A stretch of 64,000 nucleotides of DNA, taken from positions 1 through 64,000 of the forward strand of contig JADKHI010000004.1 of assembly GCA_016721825.1 (NCBI GenBank), written 5' to 3'. The stretch comes from Flavobacteriales bacterium (GTDB lineage Bacteria; Bacteroidota; Bacteroidia; Flavobacteriales_F; PHOS-HE28). Every line of letters starts with the position of its first letter. The stretch's first letter is position 1. A model generated the notes under the pieces. That model did not search any database, was not told the DNA's origin, and worked only from the letters and a program-made list of their open reading frames with translations. A program made the position numbers and the translations under genes. Positions 10,494 through 19,276 of the stretch are shown here, piece after piece.

Positions 10494-11338
10494 GTGGAAT
10501 TGATCACCGCCCCCCCGAGGCCGCCGCTTGGTCCGCCGCCCAACGAAGGAAGGCCCGAACCGTTGCCTTCGTGCCCACCATGGGCGCTCTTCACGAAGGG
10601 CACATCGCTCTGGTGAAAGCCGCCCGGAAAGCGGGTAATGTGGTGGCTTCCAGCATTTTCGTGAACCCCTTGCAGTTCAACAACCCGAACGACCTGGCCC
10701 ACTACCCCCGTCAGCTGGAACAGGACCGCAGCATGCTGGAGGAAGCGGGTTGCGACCTGCTCTTCGCCCCGGAGAAGGAGGGCATCTTCGCCGATTTCAG
10801 GCCCCGGACCTACGACCTCGCGCCACTGGACCAAGTGCTCGAAGGTCCCAGCCGCCCCGGCCATTTCCAAGGGGTGGTGAACGTGGTGGAACGGCTCTTC
10901 TTCTACGTTCGGCCCAATGTGGCCCTGTTCGGCGAGAAGGACCGCCAGCAGCTGGCCATCCTGAAACACGCTGCCCGCAAGGAGCATTGGCCGGTGCAGG
11001 TGGAGGGCCATGCGACCATCCGCGCGGCGGACGGGTTGGCCCTGAGCTCCCGCAACCAACGACTGAGCCCGGCGGAGCGCGTCCTAGCACCGGTGCTTTA
11101 CCGCAGCCTGATGGCCACCAACGACCTGGCTTTCAAGACTTCCGTGGCGGACGCCCAACAGGCCGGGCTTGCCGTACTTGCCACGGAACCCTCCGTGGTC
11201 CTGGACTACCTCGCCATCGCACACCCTGAAACACTGCAGCCCCTCGCCGACTGGGATGGCTTGGACGAGGCCGTGGCCTTGATCGCCGCGCAAGTGGGTC
11301 CTGTGCGTTTGATCGACAACATCACGTTGAGGCGGTAA
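10494..11338 (+). CDS. panC: Pantoate--beta-alanine ligase, one frameshift near the start
   Basis: Condenses pantoate and beta-alanine with ATP to pantothenate. From FVPTMGALHEGHIALVKAAR the frame is open to the stop and holds the signature blocks: SSIFVNPLQFNNPNDLAHYP, PGHFQGVVNVVERLFFYVRP, FGEKDRQQLAIL, and LALSSRNQRLSPAER. The N-terminus in the neighbouring frame is VELITAPP from a GTG at 10494; adding one C to the C7 run near 10509-10515 restores ELITAPPEAAAWSAAQRRKA and joins the two frames. This looks like a homopolymer undercount. First gene of the rightward panC-panD-flippase-rfaE2-radA group. Confidence 0.9.
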
Positions 11339-11343
11339 TTTCG
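11336..11343 (+). promoter_or_regulatory. Promoter candidate for panD
   Basis: TAATTTCG overlaps the panC stop codon (TAA) and lies 18 bp before the panD ATG. It differs from TAnnTTTG at one base and is followed by the C-rich short leader seen before other genes here. No clear upstream element is visible. Confidence 0.35.
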
Positions 11344-11361
11344 CAGCCCTTTCCCCACACC

Positions 11362-11714
11362 ATGACCATTGAAGTCCTGCGGACCAAGATCCACCGCATC
11401 AGCGTTACCGAGGCGAACGTCAACTACATCGGCAGCATCACCCTCGACGAGGACCTGATCGATGCGGTGGGCCTTGTGGAGGGCGAAAAGGTGCAGGTGG
11501 TGAACGTGAACAACGGCAACCGGCTGGAGACCTATGTGATCAAGGGGAAGCGTGGCACCGGTGAGGTCTGCCTCAACGGCCCCGCCGCCCTGCGGGCCAG
11601 CGTGGGCGACGTGGCGACGTGATCTCCTACGCACAGATGACCATCGAGGAAGCACGGAAGTTCCGTCCTTCCATCGTGTTCCCGGACGAACGGACCAACC
11701 GCTTGAAAGCGTGA
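11362..11714 (+). CDS. panD: Aspartate 1-decarboxylase, interrupted by an 8-bp tandem duplication
   Basis: Pyruvoyl enzyme that makes beta-alanine for PanC. Reads MTIEVLRTKIHRISVTEANV, NYIGSITLDEDLIDAVGLVE, with the self-cleavage Gly-Ser pair (residues 24-25) present, then LETYVIKGKRGTGEVCLNGP and ALRASVGDV. GCGACGTG is present twice in a row at 11606-11621, which shifts the frame and stops the protein at 86 aa. Removing one copy restores GDVISYAQMTIEEARKFRPS and IVFPDERTNR up to a stop at 11712-11714, the usual length of about 115 aa. The restored stop overlaps the next gene's GTG (GTGA), supporting the longer reading as ancestral. Confidence 0.88.
11606..11621 (+). repeat. Perfect 8-bp tandem duplication inside panD
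   Basis: GCGACGTG at 11606-11613 repeated at 11614-11621. One copy gives the intact panD frame, two copies a frameshift and premature TGA. Confidence 0.9.
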
Positions 11715-12730
11715 AGAAGGCCGTTGGCAACATTCTGAAGCTCGGCATTCCGCTGGGTATCGGCGTGTGGCTGATCTACAAGCAGTACCACGACCTGGGC
11801 CCTGCACAACGCGACGAGCTGTTCAGCGCACTCCGAGATGCCGACCTGCGGTGGGTGGTCCTGTCGCTGGTGGTCGGCTTGGGCTCGCACATGAGCCGCG
11901 GCTGGCGGTGGCGCTACCTCTTGGAGCCCCTCGGCCACCGTCCTGGCTTCTGGAACTGCTACCACGCGGTAATGATCGGCTACTTCATGAACCTCTTCCT
12001 GCCCCGCGCCGGAGAGGCCAGCCGCGCGGCCACCTTGTACCGAGCAGAGAAAGTGCCCTTCGAACAAGGCTTCGGCACCATCCTGGCGGAGCGCGCTGTG
12101 GATGTGCTGATGCTGTTGGCCATCGCTGGGCTCACCTTATTGCTGCAACTGGACAAGTTGGACCTCTTCCAAGCCCGCGTCGCTTCCTTCCGAGCCACAC
12201 AGGCGCCGGGCGAACAGAGCAACTTCCCTTGGGTGTGGGTGATCGGAGGTGCTGTGGTGGTCGGCCTGATGGCTGGCGCCTACCTCATCTTCACCCGGCC
12301 TGCGTTGCGTGCCCGCTTCATGGACATGGTGCGTGGCTTCGGTCAAGGGCTACAGGCCGTGTTCCGCACCAAGAACAAGGGTGCCTTCATCCTGCACACC
12401 GCGCTCATCTGGGCATGCTACGTCGGCATGTTCCAGCTCGGCTTCCTGGCGGTCCCGGGCATGGATGCCGTTCCCTTCGCGGGGATCCTGGCAGGCTTCG
12501 TGGCCGGCACCATCGGCATCGGGTTGGTGCAAGGGGGCATTGGCGTCTATCCGCAGTTCGTGGCCATCATCATCAGCGTATACCTCGCGGCCCCTGCGGG
12601 TGGTGGCCTCATCCGCCCCGATGCGCTGGCCCTTGGCTGGTTGCTCTGGGTGGCGCAGACCCTTATGATGATCGTGCTCGGAGGGCTGTCGCTACTTTTG
12701 ATGGCCTTGAAACGTACCCCCGCCGCATGA
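11711..12730 (+). CDS. Flippase-like membrane protein (lysylphosphatidylglycerol synthase TM family)
   Basis: 339-aa polytopic inner-membrane protein of the LPG_synthase_TM / UPF0104 type. Hydrophobic helices include LGIPLGIGVWLIY, RWVVLSLVVGLGSHMSRGWR (with the family's SRxxRW-like turn), VMIGYFMNLFLPRAGEASRA (the conserved N-x-x-x-P-x-R-x-GE segment), VDVLMLLAIAGLTLLLQ, WVIGGAVVVGLMAGAYLIF, and a C-terminal pair. The GTG start at 11711 overlaps the panD stop, and the 3' end overlaps rfaE2 as ATGA, so translation is probably coupled. Family members move or modify lipids; the substrate here is unknown. Confidence 0.82.
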   Translation: MKKAVGNILKLGIPLGIGVWLIYKQYHDLGPAQRDELFSALRDADLRWVVLSLVVGLGSHMSRGWRWRYLLEPLGHRPGFWNCYHAVMIGYFMNLFLPRAGEASRAATLYRAEKVPFEQGFGTILAERAVDVLMLLAIAGLTLLLQLDKLDLFQARVASFRATQAPGEQSNFPWVWVIGGAVVVGLMAGAYLIFTRPALRARFMDMVRGFGQGLQAVFRTKNKGAFILHTALIWACYVGMFQLGFLAVPGMDAVPFAGILAGFVAGTIGIGLVQGGIGVYPQFVAIIISVYLAAPAGGGLIRPDALALGWLLWVAQTLMMIVLGGLSLLLMALKRTPAA

Positions 12731-13233
12731 GCACGATCGTCGCCCCCGAGACCACCGACCGCCGCATCTTCGACCGCATCAGCGCGGTGCGCATGGTGAA
12801 CGTGTGGCGCCTGAAGAGCGACCGCATCGTGTTCACCAATGGCTGCTTCGACATCCTGCACCGTGGCCATGTGGAGTACTTGCAGGAAGCTGCCGCCCTC
12901 GGCGATCGACTGGTGGTGGGCGTGAACAGCGACGCTTCCGTGCGCCGTCTCGGCAAAGGCGAAGACCGCCCCCTCAACGACCAGGACAGCCGTGCGAAAG
13001 TGTTGGCCGCGCTGCGCTGCGTGGACGCCGTGGTGATCTTCGAGGAGGACACGCCATTGGAGCTGATCACCGCCCTTCAACCCGACGTAGTGGCCAAGGG
13101 CGGCGACTGGAAGCCCGAGCAGATCGTGGGCGCCGACTTGGTGAAGGCCCGCGGCGGCGAGGTACGCAGCCTCAAGCTCGTGGACGGCTTCTCCACCACC
13201 GCATTGGTCGAGCGGATCCGGAATGGCCGCTAA
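12727..13233 (+). CDS. rfaE2: D-glycero-beta-D-manno-heptose 1-phosphate adenylyltransferase
   Basis: 168 aa. Nucleotidyltransferase that forms ADP-heptose for LPS inner core. Has VFTNGCFDILHRGHVEYLQE with the HxGH nucleotide motif (residues 45-48), then LVVGVNSDASVRRLGKG, RPLNDQDSRAKVLAALRCVD, VVIFEEDTPLELI and DVVAKGGDWKPEQIVGAD. This is the stand-alone RfaE C-terminal domain; the kinase domain (RfaE1) is not in this window. ATGA overlap with the gene upstream and 11-bp overlap with radA show a tight operon. Confidence 0.88.
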   Translation: MSTIVAPETTDRRIFDRISAVRMVNVWRLKSDRIVFTNGCFDILHRGHVEYLQEAAALGDRLVVGVNSDASVRRLGKGEDRPLNDQDSRAKVLAALRCVDAVVIFEEDTPLELITALQPDVVAKGGDWKPEQIVGADLVKARGGEVRSLKLVDGFSTTALVERIRNGR

Positions 13234-14629
13234 GGTCCGCTCCCAATTCGTCTGCCAGAGCTGCGGCACCAGCTATCCGCAATGGCTCGGGCAATGCACG
13301 CAATGCAAGCAGTGGAACACGCTGGTGGAGGAGGTCCGCGACCGAGTGGAGGAAAAGAGCGGTACCCCCCAGAGCATCAAAGGCCGCAACCCCAAGCCCA
13401 TCGCCATTGGCGACATTCCCGCACAGGATGGCCCGCGCATTCCGCTCAGTGATCGCGAGCTGAGCCGTGTGCTCGGTGGTGGCCTTGTCCCTGGCAGCAT
13501 CACCTTGATCGGCGGTGAGCCGGGCATCGGCAAGAGCACCCTGTTGCTCCAGACCGCGCTCCGCAATCCGCACCTCCGCACGCTTTACGTTTCCGGTGAA
13601 GAGAGCGAGCACCAAGTGAAGATGCGTGCCGAACGGCTCGAGGCTTCCGGCTTGGCCGAGAATAAGCCCGCGGCCCGTGGCCCGAAGCCCGAGGGCGGGT
13701 GCTACGTCCTCACGGAGACCAACACCCAGAACATCTTCAAGCACATCGAGGCGCTGGAACCGGGACTGGTTGTGATCGACAGCGTGCAGACGCTACACAC
13801 CGCCACCCTGGAAGCGAGCCCCGGCAGCGTGGGACAGGTGCGCGAATGCACGGCGGAGCTCATGCGCTTCGCGAAGGCCACCGACATCCCCATGGTGCTC
13901 ATCGGCCACATCACCAAGGATGGTTTCATCGCGGGGCCTAAGGTGTTGGAGCACATGGTGGACTGTGTGCTGCAGTTCGAGGGCGACCGCGACCATGCGT
14001 ACCGCCTGCTGCGACCATTGAAGAACCGCTTCGGCAGCACGAACGAGCTGGGTATCTACGAAATGCACGGCACCGGTCTGGCCGCCGTGGAGGATCCCAG
14101 CCAAGTGCTGCTCGGCGACCGGCGCGAACGACCCAGCGGCGTGGCCGTGAGCGCAACCTTGGAAGGACAACGACCGCTCCTGATCGAAGTGCAGGCCTTG
14201 GTGAGCAGCGCGGTGTACGGCACCCCGCAACGCAGCGCCACCGGCTTCGACCTGCGTCGCATGAACATGCTGCTGGCCGTGCTGGAGAAACGCTGCGGCT
14301 TCCGCTTGGGACAAAAGGACGTGTTCCTGAACCTGGCAGGTGGCTTCCGCGTGGAAGAACCGGCGATCGATCTGGCCGTGGTGTGCGCTGTGCTCAGCAG
14401 CAACGCCGACATCGCCATCCCCATGGAAACCGTGTTCTGCGGAGAGGTGGGCCTCAGCGGCGAGATCCGCCCCGTGACCCGCACCGAGCAGCGCATCGCC
14501 GAAGCGGAGAAGCTGGGTTTCAGCCGCATCTTCATCCCCAAAGGCACCAAGGGCATCGCCGCCACCAAAGGCATTGAGCTGGTGCAGGTGGGCCAGGTGA
14601 ACGAGGTACTTTCACACCTGTTCGGGTAG
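13223..14629 (+). CDS. radA: DNA repair protein RadA
   Basis: 468 aa, full family length. N-terminal zinc ribbon with C11-x2-C14 and C25-x2-C28, RecA-like ATPase with Walker A GEPGIGKST (about 98-106), VIDSVQTLH as Walker B region, the RadA-specific KNRFG motif near residue 266, and a Lon-like C-terminal domain including FLNLAGGFRVEEPAIDLAVV and FCGEVGLSGEIRPV. Promotes branch migration and processing of recombination intermediates. Last gene of the rightward group; a hairpin follows. Start chosen at the ATG overlapping rfaE2 because the zinc ribbon begins right after it. Confidence 0.96.
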   Translation: MAAKVRSQFVCQSCGTSYPQWLGQCTQCKQWNTLVEEVRDRVEEKSGTPQSIKGRNPKPIAIGDIPAQDGPRIPLSDRELSRVLGGGLVPGSITLIGGEPGIGKSTLLLQTALRNPHLRTLYVSGEESEHQVKMRAERLEASGLAENKPAARGPKPEGGCYVLTETNTQNIFKHIEALEPGLVVIDSVQTLHTATLEASPGSVGQVRECTAELMRFAKATDIPMVLIGHITKDGFIAGPKVLEHMVDCVLQFEGDRDHAYRLLRPLKNRFGSTNELGIYEMHGTGLAAVEDPSQVLLGDRRERPSGVAVSATLEGQRPLLIEVQALVSSAVYGTPQRSATGFDLRRMNMLLAVLEKRCGFRLGQKDVFLNLAGGFRVEEPAIDLAVVCAVLSSNADIAIPMETVFCGEVGLSGEIRPVTRTEQRIAEAEKLGFSRIFIPKGTKGIAATKGIELVQVGQVNEVLSHLFG

Positions 14630-14652
14630 CGGGACATAAGGCCTGTACGATA

Positions 14653-14685
14653 AGCGCCGGAGCTCCACTTGGAAACCCCGGCGCT
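14653..14685. terminator. Bidirectional hairpin terminator between radA and the Ig-repeat gene
   Basis: AGCGCCGG (14653-14660) pairs with CCGGCGCT (14678-14685), an 8-bp perfect stem with a 17-nt loop, lying 24 bp after radA and 17 bp after the convergent gene. No long T-run on either side. Confidence 0.65.
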
Positions 14686-14701
14686 CAGCAACAAGGAAAG
14701 A

Positions 14702-17700
14702 CTATTGCACCATCACGCGGGCCACAGCAGCCCCTTCGGACTCGGAACGCACTGTGCAGATGTAAAGTCCTGCGGCCCGGCCTGTGGCATCCCATTGCAC
14801 CTGCATCAGGGTACCTGCGGGCGTAAGGACTTGCTGGTGAACGAGCACGCCTTGCATGGTGCGCACCTCGAGCATCAGGGATTCCTCCAGCTCTTCCGGC
14901 AGTTCGATCTCCAAGGTAGTGGGACCGTTGGTCGGGTTGGGGAACACGCGCAGCGAGAAAGCAGGTAGTGGTTCGGCGGTGGCGGTCGCTTCCATCGAAC
15001 GGGTGCCATTGGGGCACTTAAGGAATCCGCTGGCTGTTGTACCACCTGCATAGCCGGTATTGATCGAGATCAGGGCCGAGTTCAACGAAGCGCGGGTATA
15101 GTAGCTGGTGCACCCCCCGATCTTGCGGTCCGCCTCGTCGATCAATTGCTGTACGGTCCATCCGTTGAAGGTTCCGGTGTTGATCACCATGTCCTTCAGC
15201 AGCACCGTGGAGGAGGAGAAAGCCGCGTTAAGCTCATCGAGCCTCGTAGAGATCTTCAGTGCCACAAGCTCACCAGCGAATTGGTTGGTGTAGCTGCTGG
15301 TCGGGTTGGTGAGCGTTCCTTGGGGCAATGCGGCCACAGCACCCGTAGCAGGCAGGAAAGCGATCACTGCTGCAGCTGTGGTAAGGCGAAGCACACGCGT
15401 GCAACCGATGGAGACACCTGCAGGGAAGGCCGCTGCGAAGTTGCTCGTGAGGTAATTGGAAGCCGAGCCCGAGGCCGCCGTAGCGCCCCAAGTGGCCTGC
15501 GTCTCCGTACGTGTGCCGGCGCAAGGATCCGACATGGTGATCGCTGTGGAGCACACCGAGGAGCAACCGTTCGATCCGCTTACCGTGACCGTGTACGTGC
15601 CGGACGTAGATACCGCCGCCGAGGAAACGTACTGCGTAGGGGACGTGTTCCAAGAGTAGCTGTAGGGCGCCGCGCCACCCGTTGCGGTCACGGAGACCGT
15701 ACCTGTAGTGGCGTTGGCCGAGCAGCTGATGGTGGGTGCCGCTGCAACGGTGACGTTGACCCCGTTCGAGGTGGAGGTGCATCCGCCGCTGCCCATCACA
15801 AGCGTGTAGCTACCACTGGCGGTGGCCGTGTAACTGGTGCTTGTCGCCCCAGAGATGTTCACCCCATTGTTGCGCCACTGGCAGGTGGATCCAGCAGGCG
15901 CCGTGGAGATCAGGGCCACACTTCCGCCTGCGCAGAACGATGTGGAGCCGGTAGTGCCGATCACGACCGAGGCGCCCGTGCCGATGGAGACGACAGTGCC
16001 GGCAGAGACCGTCGAACAACCACCACTGCTCACTTGCACGGTGTAGGTGCCTGCGCTGTTGGCCACATAGCTTGCTGTTGTGGAGCCGGTCAGGTTGGTG
16101 CCGTTCTTCTTCCACTGATAGGTAAGACCGGTGCCGGCATTGGCGGTCAAGGTGACGCTGCCGCCCGTGCAGAACGAAGTGGAGCCCGAAGCGGTGATCG
16201 TGGCCGTGGGGCCGGCACCCACCGTCACCGTCGTCGCAGCTGAAGTGCCCGTGCATCCGCCGTTGCTCAATACAACACTGTAGTTGCCTGACGCCGTGGC
16301 CGCATAGGTGCTCGTCGTGGCGCCGCTGATGTTCGTGCCATTGTTGCGCCACTGGTAGGTAAGGCCCGTGCCGGTGTTCGCGCTCAACGTCACGCTTCCA
16401 CCGGAGCAGAACGAAGTAGTTCCCGATGCTGTTACCGTGGCCGTCAAGGACGTTCCGGACGTGATGGTGGTAGCTGCCGAGACCGTGGAACAGCCGTTGC
16501 TGCTCACCACCACCGTATAGCTACCCGTGGTGGTCGCGGCGTAAGTGCTTGCGGTCGCGCCGCTGATGTTCACGGCGTTCTTGCGCCACTGGTAAGTGAA
16601 GCCCGTGCCGGTATTCGCACTGAGCGTCAGGCTGCTCACCGCGCAAAGGGAAGTGCCGCCCGGTGCAGAGATCGTGGCCGTGGGGCCAGCGTTCACAGTG
16701 ACGTTGGTGCCCGCAGAGACAGTGGAGCAACCACTGCTGCTCACCACCACAGCGTAGCTGCCGGAAGCGTTGGCAGTGTAACTGCTTGACGTGGCGCCAC
16801 TGATGTTGACGCTGTTCTTTTGCCACTGGTAGGTAAGGCCGGTGCCGGTGTTCCCGGTCAGGGTCACGCTGCCCCCGGAACAGAAGGTGGTGGTGCCCGT
16901 TGTGCTGACGGTTGCTGCAGGACCCGCACCCACAGTAACAGTGGACGCCGCCGAGGTGGAGGAACAACCCGTGCTGGTGACGACCACCGTGTAGCTACCG
17001 GAGCTTGTCGCCGTGTAACTGCTGGCCGTGGCTCCGCTGAGGTTCACGCCGTTCTTCTTCCACTGGTATGAGAGGCCTGTGCCGGTGTTGGCATTGAAGG
17101 TCACGCTTCCACCTGAGCAGAACGAGGTGGTGCCGGAAGTAGTGAAGGTGGCCGTAGGACCAGCTCCCGTTGATACGACCGTGGCCGCCGAGATCGTGGA
17201 ACATCCGCCGGTGCTCACCACCAGGGTGTAGCTCCCTGCTGCGGTAGCCGTGTAGCTGGTACCCGTGGCACCACTGATGTTCGTGCCGTTGTTGCGCCAT
17301 TGGTAGCTGAGGCCCGTACCCGTGTTGGCGTAGAGCGCCACGCTTCCGCCCGTGCAGAACGAAGTGGAGCCCGAAGCGGTGATGGTCGCGACCGGACTGA
17401 TGCTCGTGCCCACGCATTGGCAGCTGGCATTCCAAGTATCGTTGGTGGTGCAAGCATTCCCGTCGTTGCAGGAAGTTCCCGGAAGGGCCGAACCACCGGC
17501 CACGCCTTGGCAATCGGTGGTCACACCTCCCGTCGTTGATGCCAGCACACCCAGGGAGAGGTTGTAATAGCTGCCACTGGTGGAGGTCTGGAGCTTCACG
17601 GCACGCACCATGTACTCACGTCCGCTGACGTAAGGAATGGTAGCGCTTTGATAGTTGGTCGCTGTGATCAGGGTTGGAACGATGCGTGTGCTCACCCCGG

Positions 17701-19258
17701 CAGCATCGAGTTGATAGAGGTAGTAACCCTGCACGGCGTCGGGCGAGGCCGACCAGCTGAACGATGCCGTTCCTCCGGAGTTGGTCACGGTCAACGGACC
17801 AGGGGGGGCCACCATGCCTTGGCGGAGGCTGGGGTCGCCCATGAGTGCGAGGTGCACCCGGCCGATCGTCCCCTGCCATCCATCAGTGAGGGGTGTGTAG
17901 AGGCCCGTGTTGTTCATTGTGGCCAGCACACTGGTACCGATAGGCTCACCCATGCCCATGTGGTGGAAATACCACGCAGGAATGGAGGACCACACGTTGG
18001 TGAGCGCATCACCGTTGGCCAGCGGTGCGCGGAGGTAGTTATTCGTGTTATCCCAGTCGCCGAAATAGCTGCCGAAGGCCATGTTGAACACGCCATCGAA
18101 GCCACCGGCCGCAGCCGCGATGTCCTGTGTGGTTCCGATGTTATCGGCCCCGTTGAAGGTGAGGGTGTTCCCTGCTACGGCCTGCAGACCGCCACCGCTG
18201 GAATAGGTCCACAGGTAGCTCTGGCCGTTCACCATGGTGTGGAAGGCCGGACCGTACTGGTAGGGCGCTGTGACGTTCGCCGGTCCCACAAGCGGGCCCA
18301 TGCTCCTCCACCCACTGGCAGCAAGCGGATTGGCCACCCACTGGAGGTTGTCGAACATAAGACCGCGCACCGTTGGCGAGTAGCCCTTGACCTTGTAGCT
18401 GTGCGCCTTGTTCAGGTAGGCCCGAAGTAGTTCGGTCTCGGACTGGCTGAAGGCAGGCAACGCGCTCATGTCCACCCGGCCCACTTGCAGCTCCATGGCC
18501 GAAGGCAGGTCGGATTGATCGAATTTGCCATCCCCGGGCACGTTCACGTTCAAGGGATAGGCACCAGTGGCGTTCACGCTGTTGTCCGTCCAAGTACCGT
18601 TAAGTTCGCCGTAGTAGGCATCGCACGGCCAAGCCCCTTGGTGGGTGCTGTGTCCATCAGGGGCCAGGTTGCCTGAATAGGGCACCGGTACGTGCCCGAT
18701 GATGAAAACGGCCTTCACATTGGTAGGGTCCGTGTTGTACTGGGTAAGGACCGTGCTCCTCACACTGGAAACAGAAGCCGTGCGGCTCACATCACTGCGC
18801 AACACACCCCAACCATCGGCCTTCAGATCCTTTTGCAACTGGGCAAGCTCGTTGGCCAGCGGTGATGCCATGGTGTTGTCCACCAACAAGAGGATCTTGC
18901 CCCGCTGGTCCACGGCCGGCACCTGAACGCCTGTGTTCAGGTAGCCCGTTCCGGTAACCCCCGCCGATACCCTGACCACCTGATACTCATAGGCTGTGCC
19001 TACAGTAACGGTGTTGTCAACGTATTGGGTGGCGGAAGCAGCAGGGGAGGCCAATGCCGACCATGAGTTGGCTGAGCGCAGTTTCCGCTTCACAGTGATG
19101 GACGTGGTGCTGGACAGCGATGTCCAATTCAGCGTGATGCTGGCCGGGGAGGCCTGGACCGTGGCCCAGAGCTGGACCGCAGCACGTTCGGAGCTGGTCT
19201 GTGCCCAAGTACCGAAGGCGAGGAGCAGGGTCCAGACGAGCAGGATGGATCGACGCAT
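14702..19258 (-). CDS. Giant secreted protein: C25-like N-region, seven Ig-like repeats, T9SS type A tail
   Basis: About 1518 aa. Signal peptide MRRSILLVWTLLLAFGTWAQ (an ATG 18 bp further up is also possible). After a fibronectin III-like region comes a segment resembling the gingipain (C25) fold: GKILLLVDN, KAVFIIGHVPVPYSG, CDAYYGELNG, MELQVGRVDMS. Where C25 enzymes carry the catalytic Cys this protein has AFGSYFGDWDNTNNYLRAPL, so it is probably not a protease. Then a Cys-rich linker (CNDGNACTTND), seven 79-aa Ig-like repeats (typically TSFCSGGSVTLxANTGTGL, YQWRNNGTNISGAT, two Cys each), one different PKD-like domain, a unique region, and a C-terminal FSLRVFPNPTNGPTTLEIEL sorting domain. Likely exported by T9SS and displayed on the surface. 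Confidence 0.8.
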   Translation of the reverse strand: MRRSILLVWTLLLAFGTWAQTSSERAAVQLWATVQASPASITLNWTSLSSTTSITVKRKLRSANSWSALASPAASATQYVDNTVTVGTAYEYQVVRVSAGVTGTGYLNTGVQVPAVDQRGKILLLVDNTMASPLANELAQLQKDLKADGWGVLRSDVSRTASVSSVRSTVLTQYNTDPTNVKAVFIIGHVPVPYSGNLAPDGHSTHQGAWPCDAYYGELNGTWTDNSVNATGAYPLNVNVPGDGKFDQSDLPSAMELQVGRVDMSALPAFSQSETELLRAYLNKAHSYKVKGYSPTVRGLMFDNLQWVANPLAASGWRSMGPLVGPANVTAPYQYGPAFHTMVNGQSYLWTYSSGGGLQAVAGNTLTFNGADNIGTTQDIAAAAGGFDGVFNMAFGSYFGDWDNTNNYLRAPLANGDALTNVWSSIPAWYFHHMGMGEPIGTSVLATMNNTGLYTPLTDGWQGTIGRVHLALMGDPSLRQGMVAPPGPLTVTNSGGTASFSWSASPDAVQGYYLYQLDAAGVSTRIVPTLITATNYQSATIPYVSGREYMVRAVKLQTSTSGSYYNLSLGVLASTTGGVTTDCQGVAGGSALPGTSCNDGNACTTNDTWNASCQCVGTSISPVATITASGSTSFCTGGSVALYANTGTGLSYQWRNNGTNISGATGTSYTATAAGSYTLVVSTGGCSTISAATVVSTGAGPTATFTTSGTTSFCSGGSVTFNANTGTGLSYQWKKNGVNLSGATASSYTATSSGSYTVVVTSTGCSSTSAASTVTVGAGPAATVSTTGTTTFCSGGSVTLTGNTGTGLTYQWQKNSVNISGATSSSYTANASGSYAVVVSSSGCSTVSAGTNVTVNAGPTATISAPGGTSLCAVSSLTLSANTGTGFTYQWRKNAVNISGATASTYAATTTGSYTVVVSSNGCSTVSAATTITSGTSLTATVTASGTTSFCSGGSVTLSANTGTGLTYQWRNNGTNISGATTSTYAATASGNYSVVLSNGGCTGTSAATTVTVGAGPTATITASGSTSFCTGGSVTLTANAGTGLTYQWKKNGTNLTGSTTASYVANSAGTYTVQVSSGGCSTVSAGTVVSIGTGASVVIGTTGSTSFCAGGSVALISTAPAGSTCQWRNNGVNISGATSTSYTATASGSYTLVMGSGGCTSTSNGVNVTVAAAPTISCSANATTGTVSVTATGGAAPYSYSWNTSPTQYVSSAAVSTSGTYTVTVSGSNGCSSVCSTAITMSDPCAGTRTETQATWGATAASGSASNYLTSNFAAAFPAGVSIGCTRVLRLTTAAAVIAFLPATGAVAALPQGTLTNPTSSYTNQFAGELVALKISTRLDELNAAFSSSTVLLKDMVINTGTFNGWTVQQLIDEADRKIGGCTSYYTRASLNSALISINTGYAGGTTASGFLKCPNGTRSMEATATAEPLPAFSLRVFPNPTNGPTTLEIELPEELEESLMLEVRTMQGVLVHQQVLTPAGTLMQVQWDATGRAAGLYICTVRSESEGAAVARVMVQ
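15733..17398 (-). repeat. Seven tandem 237-bp coding repeats (79-aa Ig-like modules)
   Basis: Each unit encodes TSFC-GGSV-L-ANTGTGL, YQW(R/K)(N/K)NG-NISGAT, SYTATASGSYTVVVS and GCSTxSA. Seven in-phase units fill about 1,666 bp. The repeats keep frame and the two cysteines per unit, apart from small substitutions. Confidence 0.88.
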
Positions 19259-19276
19259 GGCTGTGGCAGGTTTCAA

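Noticed and set aside
11767..13233. 488-codon reading that fuses a flippase-region frame to RfaE2
   Set aside because: The first 320 residues are the wrong frame of the flippase gene; RfaE2 starts at its own ATG at 12727 with an ATGA overlap.
14702..19258. Regular 237-bp repeats as a possible CRISPR array
   Set aside because: Units are coding, in frame, far longer than CRISPR repeats and have no unique spacers; no cas genes nearby.
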